From Spirochaetota bacterium (GTDB lineage Bacteria > Spirochaetota > Spirochaetia > Treponematales > UBA12059): a stretch of DNA of 5,059 nucleotides. Shown here in pieces: positions 1 to 4,100 of the stretch; positions within the stretch are counted from its first letter, which is position 1, and each line of letters opens with the position of its first letter. The position numbers and the translations under genes are program-made. The stretch covers positions 1 to 5,059 of the forward strand of contig JAKLIU010000165.1 in NCBI GenBank assembly GCA_022709445.1. The letters run 5' to 3'. The notes beneath the pieces are model-generated. The model saw only the letters and a list, made by a program, of their open reading frames with translations, searched no databases and was not told where the DNA came from.

Positions 1-1204
1 GGCGGAACAGGAGCGGGTCCATGCCTATGGCCGCGGCCACCAGCTCCATGTGCCGCTCCACGGCCCAGTGGAACTCCACGTGGCCGAAGCCGCGGTAGGC
101 GGTGCCGTAGGGCTTGTTGGTGTATACCGTGTACGCGTCCAGCCAGGCGTTGGGGATCTCGTAGGGTCCGGAGGCGGAGTAGCCCGAGGCGCGGGTCACG
201 TTGACCGCGTAGTCGGCGTAGGCGCCCGAGTCCCAGTACATGGTCATGTGCTGGGCCAGGATCTTGCCGGTGGAGGACACGCCGGTCTTGATGCGGTAGG
301 TGAGCGCCGAGCGGCAGGGCAGGAGGCTGAATTCCTCCTCGCGGCTGGCCTGGAACTTGACCGGCTTGCCGCCCGCCTTGCGGGACAGCACGGCGCAGAG
401 CGGCTCCACCCCTATGCCCGCCTTGCCGCCGAAGCCGCCGCCAACGTAGGGGATCTGGACCCGCACGTTGATGTGCGGCAGCTTGAAGGCGTGGCAGAAC
501 AGGTTGCGCACGGTGAACGGAGACTGGGCGCTGGTCCAGATGGACACCTTGTCGCCCCTGCCCCACTGCACGATGGCCACGTGGGTCTCCATGGGAACGT
601 GCTGGACCGACGGGCAGGAGTACTCGCGCTCAATGACGTACTCCGACTCCTCGAAGCCCTTGTCCACGTCGCCCTTGCGCAGCTTGGTGTGGTTGGCGAT
701 GTTGGTGCCGGGCTTGGGCGTGAAGGCCGCGGCCACGTAGGAGTAGGTCCCCAGGTCGGGGTGCACCAGCGGGGCGTCCGGCTTGAGGGCGTCCATGTGA
801 TGCAGCACCGGGGTCAGGACCTCGTACTCCACCTCGATGGCGTCGACGGCCGCCCGGGCCTGCTCCAAGGTCTCCGCGGCCACGGCGGCGACGGCCTCGC
901 CGTAGTGCCGCACCTCGCCCTTGGCCAGGATGTACTTGTCCACGATGTACAGGCCGATGTGGTAGTCCAGCTCCTCGCCGGTGACCACGGCGCGCACGCC
1001 GGGCATGGCAAGGGCCCTGGCCGCGTCGATCTTCTTGATGCGCGCGCGGGCGTGGGGGCTCTTCTTGAGCTGGGCGTGCAGCATGCCCGGCAGCTCCATG
1101 TCGCTGACGAAGGTGGCCTCGCCGGTGAGCTTCTCGGTCATGTCCGGCCTGCCGGCCTTCTTGCCCACGTACTCCAGGTCCTCGGTCTTGATGTCGTCAA
1201 ACAT
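1..1204 (-). CDS. Molybdenum hydroxylase, molybdopterin-binding catalytic subunit (partial, C-terminal half outside window)
   Basis: This is the catalytic subunit of a xanthine dehydrogenase/aldehyde oxidase superfamily enzyme, which hydroxylates an aldehyde or N-heterocycle with water-derived oxygen at a Mo-pterin centre, probably in the cytoplasm. The first 401 residues are present, open to the window edge; the family usually has about 750-790. Residues ~22-130 form the a/b hammerhead domain (LTGEATFVSDMELPGMLHAQ). The Mo-pterin domain follows, with QHVPMETHVA (201-210), TSAQSP (224-229, Gln227 matching the active-site Gln of the family), VGGGFGGK (254-261) and AYRGFG (369-374). The start ATG (1204-1202) follows AAGGGGGAG at 1220-1212 with a 7-base gap and overlaps the end of the Fe-S gene by 8 bases, so the two are translationally coupled. 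By alignment from memory, Ala262 replaces the Glu802 of bovine xanthine oxidase while Arg371 is kept, which argues against xanthine as substrate. The RGFG motif is unlike the AYRCSF motif of CO dehydrogenase. Family certain; substrate unknown. Confidence 0.93.
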   Translation of the reverse strand, partial: MFDDIKTEDLEYVGKKAGRPDMTEKLTGEATFVSDMELPGMLHAQLKKSPHARARIKKIDAARALAMPGVRAVVTGEELDYHIGLYIVDKYILAKGEVRHYGEAVAAVAAETLEQARAAVDAIEVEYEVLTPVLHHMDALKPDAPLVHPDLGTYSYVAAAFTPKPGTNIANHTKLRKGDVDKGFEESEYVIEREYSCPSVQHVPMETHVAIVQWGRGDKVSIWTSAQSPFTVRNLFCHAFKLPHINVRVQIPYVGGGFGGKAGIGVEPLCAVLSRKAGGKPVKFQASREEEFSLLPCRSALTYRIKTGVSSTGKILAQHMTMYWDSGAYADYAVNVTRASGYSASGPYEIPNAWLDAYTVYTNKPYGTAYRGFGHVEFHWAVERHMELVAAAIGMDPLLFR

Positions 1205-1682
1205 GGCGGAGCTCCCCCTTGGCCTCGGGGCGACCGGTCAGGTCGAGCACGGCCTCCACGATCTGCGTGTAGCCGGTGCAGCGGCAGAAGTTCCCCTCCA
1301 CCGCTTCCTTGATGGCGGACTCGGTCGGCTTGGGATCGTGCGCCAGCAGCTCCTTCACGGACATGACCATGCCCGGGGTGCAGAAACCGCACTGGACCGC
1401 GTGGTTCCGCTCGAAGGCAGCCTGTATGTCGGAGAGCGACTGGCCCTTGGCCTCGCCCTCGATGGTTGAAATGACCGAGCCGTCGGCCTCCACGGCCAGG
1501 ACCATGCAGGCGTTGACCGCCCGCCCGTCCAGGATGACGGTGCAGGCCCCGCACTCGCCCATGCCGCAGCCTTCCTTGGTGCCGGTCAGCCCCAGGTCCT
1601 CGCGGATGAAGCGGAGCAGGGTCCGGTGCTCGGCGCAGTCGCGCTCGTAGCCCAGGCCGTTCACGGTAAGTTTGATCTTCAT
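1197..1682 (-). CDS. Molybdenum hydroxylase, two-[2Fe-2S] electron-transfer subunit
   Basis: This 161-residue small subunit carries electrons from the Mo site to FAD. The N-terminal plant-type ferredoxin domain has its cluster ligands at Cys39, Cys44, Cys47 (CGMGECGAC) and Cys59. The C-terminal four-helix domain binds the second cluster through Cys98, Cys101 (QCGFCTPGM) and Cys133, Cys135 (NFCRCTGYTQIV). All eight cysteines are present and the length is normal for the family. The start is the ATG at 1682-1680: GGAGGT at 1696-1691 lies 8 bases before it and the protein then begins MKIKLTVNG, as homologues do. An upstream in-frame TTG at 1700 would add only six residues (MRRSSD) and would sit on top of that ribosome site, so I reject it. 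The gene begins one base after the stop of the FAD subunit and its last 8 bases overlap the catalytic subunit. Nothing is missing or broken. Confidence 0.96.
   Translation of the reverse strand: MKIKLTVNGLGYERDCAEHRTLLRFIREDLGLTGTKEGCGMGECGACTVILDGRAVNACMVLAVEADGSVISTIEGEAKGQSLSDIQAAFERNHAVQCGFCTPGMVMSVKELLAHDPKPTESAIKEAVEGNFCRCTGYTQIVEAVLDLTGRPEAKGELRHV
1212..1220 (-). promoter_or_regulatory. Ribosome binding site of the Mo subunit
   Basis: AAGGGGGAG on the minus strand, 7 bases before the ATG at 1204, lies within the 3' end of the Fe-S gene. It supports the start that gives the 8-base gene overlap. Confidence 0.8.
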
Positions 1683-1683
1683 G

Positions 1684-2499
1684 TCACTTGACCTCCGCAA
1701 GGAGGCGCCGTACGTAGACGCCTATCATGTGCTCGCGGTACTCCTTGGTGCCGCGGACGTCGCTGATCGGGGAGACGGCGGCCAGCACCTTGCGGGCGGC
1801 CTCGTCGGGCGAATCCTTGGCGCTCACCGATTCCACCAGCACCGGGGTGGGCGCCGCCGAGCTGACCGCGAATCGGATCGAGTCCCCGTGCCGCACCATG
1901 AGCACCCCCACGATGCCCAGGTCGTGCCCGGCGATGCGCTTGAGCTTGAGGTAGGATCCGCGAGCACCCCTGGACGCCGCCGGGACCAGGATTCGCTCCA
2001 GGAACTCCCCGGGCTTGAGCACCGTTTTCTTGACCCCCGCGAAGAACTCGCCGAAGGGCACCGTGCGCTCGCCGCCGGCGGAACGGAGCACCGCCCGGGC
2101 GCCCAGGCACAGGAGGGCGGGCGCCATGTCCGAGCAGGGAGAGGCGTTCACCACGTTGCCGGCGACCGTCGCGCGGTTGCGGACCTGGTGGCTGGCCAGC
2201 TCGTGCGCGCATACGCAGAGCACCGGGAACAGCTCTCGGGTCTCCTTGGAGCGCAGCAGGTCGTTGATGGTGACGGCCGTACCCATCGACAGCCCGTCCT
2301 TCTCGCTCCAGGCCAGGCGAGCAGCCTCGGGCAGGCGCTTGGCGTCCATCACGAAGGCGGGCTTCATGAGGCCGTTGCGTATGTTGGGGATCAGGTCGGT
2401 GCCGCCGGCGAGGATCTTGCCGTCGTCGCGATGGTCGGATAGGGCCGAGCAAAGCTCCGCGACGCTTCGCGGGGCCAGGTACTTGAACTCATGGAGCAT
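1684..2499 (-). CDS. Molybdenum hydroxylase, FAD-binding subunit
   Basis: This 271-residue medium subunit (CoxM/XdhB type) passes electrons from the Fe-S clusters through FAD to the final acceptor, such as NAD+ or quinone. The PCMH-type FAD domain is visible: AGGTD at 31-35 binds FAD phosphate, and ATVAGNVVNASPCSDM at 110-125 is the second FAD loop. KLKRIAGHDLGIVGV at about 185-199 leads into the CO-dehydrogenase flavoprotein C-terminal domain, which closes with DVRGTKEYREHMIGVYVRRLL-like sequence at 248-267. The family usually has about 270-290 residues, so it is complete. I see no cysteine-rich insert of the type that carries the extra [4Fe-4S] cluster in 4-hydroxybenzoyl-CoA reductase. It is the first gene of the operon; ATG at 2499 is preceded by a modest AGGCGGT site about six bases upstream. 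The order FAD, Fe-S, Mo matches the coxMSL arrangement, but the catalytic subunit is not CO-dehydrogenase-like. Confidence 0.94.
   Translation of the reverse strand: MLHEFKYLAPRSVAELCSALSDHRDDGKILAGGTDLIPNIRNGLMKPAFVMDAKRLPEAARLAWSEKDGLSMGTAVTINDLLRSKETRELFPVLCVCAHELASHQVRNRATVAGNVVNASPCSDMAPALLCLGARAVLRSAGGERTVPFGEFFAGVKKTVLKPGEFLERILVPAASRGARGSYLKLKRIAGHDLGIVGVLMVRHGDSIRFAVSSAAPTPVLVESVSAKDSPDEAARKVLAAVSPISDVRGTKEYREHMIGVYVRRLLAEVK
1691..1696 (-). promoter_or_regulatory. Ribosome binding site of the Fe-S subunit
   Basis: GGAGGT on the minus strand, 8 bases before the ATG at 1682, lies inside the last codons of the FAD-subunit gene. It decides the start: the in-frame TTG at 1700 is upstream of this site and has no comparable site of its own. 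Confidence 0.85.
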
Positions 2500-2520
2500 T
2501 CATGACCGCCTTTCGGATGT

Positions 2521-2536
2521 GCCCCGCGGAGGGGGC
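2521..2536 (-). repeat. GC-rich hairpin in the likely hydroxylase leader
   Basis: GCCCC (2521-2525) pairs with GGGGC (2532-2536) across a 6-base loop. It lies 22 bases upstream of the FAD-subunit start and so probably within the untranslated leader. It is short and could be chance in GC-rich DNA. Confidence 0.35.
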
Positions 2537-2558
2537 GCGTATCCCTGTACCCCTGCCG

Positions 2559-2581
2559 CGGGCGGGGGCGAGCCCCGCCCG
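2559..2581 (-). repeat. Strong 9-bp GC hairpin upstream of the hydroxylase operon
   Basis: CGGGCGGGG (2559-2567) and CCCCGCCCG (2573-2581) are perfect complements around a 5-base loop, on either strand. No T tract follows on either side, so it is not a classical intrinsic terminator. If the operon promoter lies near 2600-2620, the hairpin falls in the 5' leader and could slow transcription or stabilise the mRNA. That role is inference; the pairing is directly visible. Confidence 0.6.
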
Positions 2582-2599
2582 GAGCGGGACGCATCGCCG

Positions 2600-2611
2600 T
2601 TGTCGCGACAA
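2600..2611. promoter_or_regulatory. Perfect 12-bp palindrome TTGTCGCGACAA, candidate operator
   Basis: TTGTCGCGACAA is its own reverse complement. Its TTGT/ACAA arms are the shape many dimeric regulators bind, including several GntR- and CRP-type proteins, but I cannot assign a family. On the minus strand it falls directly downstream of the TTGACC hexamer (2621-2616), inside the spacer of a possible hydroxylase promoter, a position where a bound protein would control initiation. Confidence 0.5.
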
Positions 2612-2615
2612 TGCC

Positions 2616-2621
2616 GGTCAA
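2616..2621 (-). promoter_or_regulatory. Possible -35 box of the hydroxylase operon promoter
   Basis: TTGACC on the minus strand matches the sigma70 -35 consensus at five of six positions and sits in the most AT-rich part of the intergenic region. At 17 bases spacing the -10 would be GGCGAT (2598-2593), which is poor. Either initiation needs an activator or the real promoter is elsewhere. It is about 115 bases upstream of the first start codon. Confidence 0.3.
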
Positions 2622-2639
2622 AACAGTTAAGACCGTTTT
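2620..2639. repeat. Imperfect 20-bp AT-rich inverted repeat
   Basis: AAAAC at 2620-2624 and GTTTT at 2635-2639 are inverted, and the next inner bases GT/AC (2626-2627 and 2632-2633) also pair, giving seven of ten pairs. It is the only AT-rich patch in the divergent region and overlaps the possible -35 box facing the hydroxylase operon. It may be a second regulator site or just promoter-associated composition. Confidence 0.3.
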
Positions 2640-2677
2640 CCGCCAGGTGTCAAGGAGAACCTGAGCGCGCGAGTCGC

Positions 2678-2703
2678 ACGCCGCGGGCGATCGCCCGTGG
2701 CGT
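2678..2703. promoter_or_regulatory. 26-bp palindrome just upstream of the aminotransferase promoter
   Basis: Two 13-base arms meet with no spacer: ACGCCGCGGGCGA and TCGCCCGTGGCGT. They are complementary at 12 of 13 positions; the one mismatch is 2683/2698. The right end is 4 bases before the -35 box at 2708, placing the centre near -52 relative to the expected transcript start at about 2743. That is typical for an activator site and also possible for a repressor. I cannot name the regulator, and no regulator gene lies in the window. Confidence 0.55.
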
Positions 2704-2707
2704 CGAT

Positions 2708-2736
2708 TTGACGCTGAACGGAGGCTCATCGATACT
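2708..2736 (+). promoter_or_regulatory. Sigma70-type promoter of the aminotransferase gene
   Basis: TTGACG at 2708-2713 (five of six matches to the -35 consensus) and GATACT at 2731-2736 (four of six to the -10 consensus) are separated by exactly 17 bases. Transcription would begin near 2743, leaving a short leader of about 25 bases that holds the ribosome site at 2757-2762. It is the best promoter match in the window. Confidence 0.6.
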
Positions 2737-2756
2737 GGGTGCACGATTGACCGGAC

Positions 2757-2762
2757 AAGGAG
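2757..2762 (+). promoter_or_regulatory. Ribosome binding site of the aminotransferase
   Basis: AAGGAG lies 5 bases before the ATG at 2768. It fixes the start in a reading frame that stays open for a further 750 bases upstream, across the intergenic region and antisense to the FAD gene. Confidence 0.85.
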
Positions 2763-2767
2763 CCGAC

Positions 2768-4084
2768 ATGAAACACCCCGGACCGGCGAGCGCCGCCCTG
2801 CTCGAACGATTGGCGCGCTGCGTCATCGTCGAGCCCCACCCCTTCGTCGTCGACCTGGAGAACTCCCGCGGCATGTACCTGCGGACGGTGGACGGCTGCG
2901 ACATCTTCGACTGGGCGGGTCTCTACGGTTCCAAATTGATCGGCTACAACCACCCCCGGACGCGGGAGCCCGATTTCATGCGCCGCCTGGCCACCTGCGC
3001 CAACACCAAGATGGCCAACCCGGATTTCCTCACCCCGGAGTGCGTGGAGTACTACGAGCTCCTGTACCGCCTGGCGCCCCGCTGCATGCGCAACGACCGG
3101 CTGGAGGTCTACACCCTCAACTCGGGGGCCGAGGCCGTGGAGAACATGATGAAGTACTTCATCAACCTCCACCACGCCAAGATGCGGGAGCGGGGCAAGA
3201 ACCCGCTGTGGCGGCGCTTCATCCATTTCGACCAGGCCTTCCACGGGCGCACGGTGTTCGCCCTCAACGTGACCCACGTCAGCCACGCCCCGGTCATCAC
3301 GGACGACTTCCACGGGCTGGTGCCCTGCAACATCGAGCTGCCCTTCCCCGCCTTCGACGCGGACCGGCCGGAAGCGGAGAACCGCGCGTCCATGGAACGC
3401 ACGCTCGCCCTTGCCCGCGAGGCCATGGAGAAATGGCCCGACGAGATCGTGGGACTGGTGGTGGAGCCCATCCAGGGCGCGGGAGGCCACCGCCTGCCGC
3501 ACCCGGAATTCTTCGGGCGGCTGGGTTCGCTCTGCCGCGAGTTCGGGATACCCTGGGGCCTGGACGAGGTGCAGACCGCCGGGGGCCAGTGCGGCGAAGT
3601 GTTCGCCATCGACCTGTTCGAACTTTCCTGCCCGCCCGACGCCGTGGCCACCGCCAAGAAATTCGGGAACGGAGCGGTCTACATGCTGCATTCCATGGAA
3701 GACAAGGGCGTGCTGGATTCCACCTGGGGCGGCACGCTGGCGGACATGGTCCGCTTCGTCCATGAATGGAAGATAGTCGAGGACGAGGGACTGGTCTCCG
3801 CGGCCCGGGTCAAGGGACTGAGGCTCTCCTCGGGGCTGGAAGCGCTCCGTGAGCGGCATCCGGGCCTGATGGGCAACGTGCGCGGCTTGGGACTCTACCA
3901 GGGCTTCAGCCTGGCGGATCCGGCGGACAAGGCCCGGCTCATCGACAGCGCGCTGGAAGACGAGAACCTCCTGCTCCTGGGCGCGGGATCGGACAGCATC
4001 CGCTTCCGGCCCGCCCTGGACGTCACGGAGGCCGAGATCGACCTCCTGCTGGAGAAGCTCGGGCGCTTGCTGGCCCGGCTCTGA
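2768..4084 (+). CDS. Class III PLP aminotransferase, L-lysine 6-aminotransferase-like
   Basis: This 438-residue cytoplasmic enzyme should move a terminal amino group to a keto acid. In the L-lysine 6-aminotransferase family (such as M. tuberculosis Rv3290c) lysine gives 2-aminoadipate 6-semialdehyde, which cyclises to piperideine-6-carboxylate. Shared marks include VDLENSRGMYL near 28-38, NSGAEAVENMMK (118-129, PLP phosphate), AFHGR (157-161), VEPIQG (232-237), DEVQT (266-270; Asp266 for the pyridine nitrogen), AKK (296-298; Lys298 the likely Schiff-base lysine), DSTWGGTLADMVR (317-329) and SIRFRPALDVTEAEID (410-425). The length is normal. Oddities: Ala238 stands where this family and ornithine and GABA aminotransferases have the switch Glu (QGEGG), while its Arg partner (Arg412) is kept; AGGQCGE and KFGNGAVYM also differ from the usual loops. 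The start is fixed by AAGGAG and by where similarity begins. It is divergent from the hydroxylase operon. Fold and cofactor are sure; lysine as substrate is only probable. Confidence 0.9.
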   Translation: MKHPGPASAALLERLARCVIVEPHPFVVDLENSRGMYLRTVDGCDIFDWAGLYGSKLIGYNHPRTREPDFMRRLATCANTKMANPDFLTPECVEYYELLYRLAPRCMRNDRLEVYTLNSGAEAVENMMKYFINLHHAKMRERGKNPLWRRFIHFDQAFHGRTVFALNVTHVSHAPVITDDFHGLVPCNIELPFPAFDADRPEAENRASMERTLALAREAMEKWPDEIVGLVVEPIQGAGGHRLPHPEFFGRLGSLCREFGIPWGLDEVQTAGGQCGEVFAIDLFELSCPPDAVATAKKFGNGAVYMLHSMEDKGVLDSTWGGTLADMVRFVHEWKIVEDEGLVSAARVKGLRLSSGLEALRERHPGLMGNVRGLGLYQGFSLADPADKARLIDSALEDENLLLLGAGSDSIRFRPALDVTEAEIDLLLEKLGRLLARL

Positions 4085-4097
4085 ACCGCGGCCGGGC
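4073..4097. terminator. Weak hairpin between the convergent genes, possible two-way terminator
   Basis: GCCCGGC (4073-4079) pairs with GCCGGGC (4091-4097) around an 11-base loop that contains the aminotransferase stop codon. It fills almost all of the 16-base gap between two converging genes, so it could serve both. There is no T tract on either strand, so intrinsic termination is doubtful. Confidence 0.25.
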
Positions 4098-4100
4098 GCC

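Noticed and set aside
50..1312. A 420-residue plus-strand open frame
   Set aside because: It is antisense to the Mo subunit, which carries full family motifs. Its Gly/Val/His/Leu-rich translation has no recognisable domain and is the usual mirror of GC-rich coding DNA.
1..2499. CO dehydrogenase (coxMSL), suggested by the gene order
   Set aside because: The catalytic subunit has AYRGFG where form I CO dehydrogenase has AYRCSF, so the Cys that ligates the Mo-Cu site is absent.
1684..2499. 4-hydroxybenzoyl-CoA reductase beta subunit
   Set aside because: The length (271) leaves no room for the inserted [4Fe-4S] loop of that enzyme, and I see no matching cysteine cluster.
2697..2712. Sigma54-like promoter (TGGC...TTGAC)
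   Set aside because: The GG doublet at 2699-2700 is followed ten bases later by AC rather than GC, and the TTG is one base out of register. The sigma70 pair at 2708-2736 explains the TTGAC better.
2015..2767. A 251-residue in-frame extension upstream of the aminotransferase start
   Set aside because: It runs antisense through the FAD gene and the promoter region, has low-complexity Arg/Ser/Ala sequence, and a good ribosome site and the start of family similarity both point to ATG 2768.
2726..3859. A 377-residue minus-strand open frame
   Set aside because: It is antisense to the aminotransferase, whose motifs are unambiguous. The composition is that of a GC-driven shadow frame.
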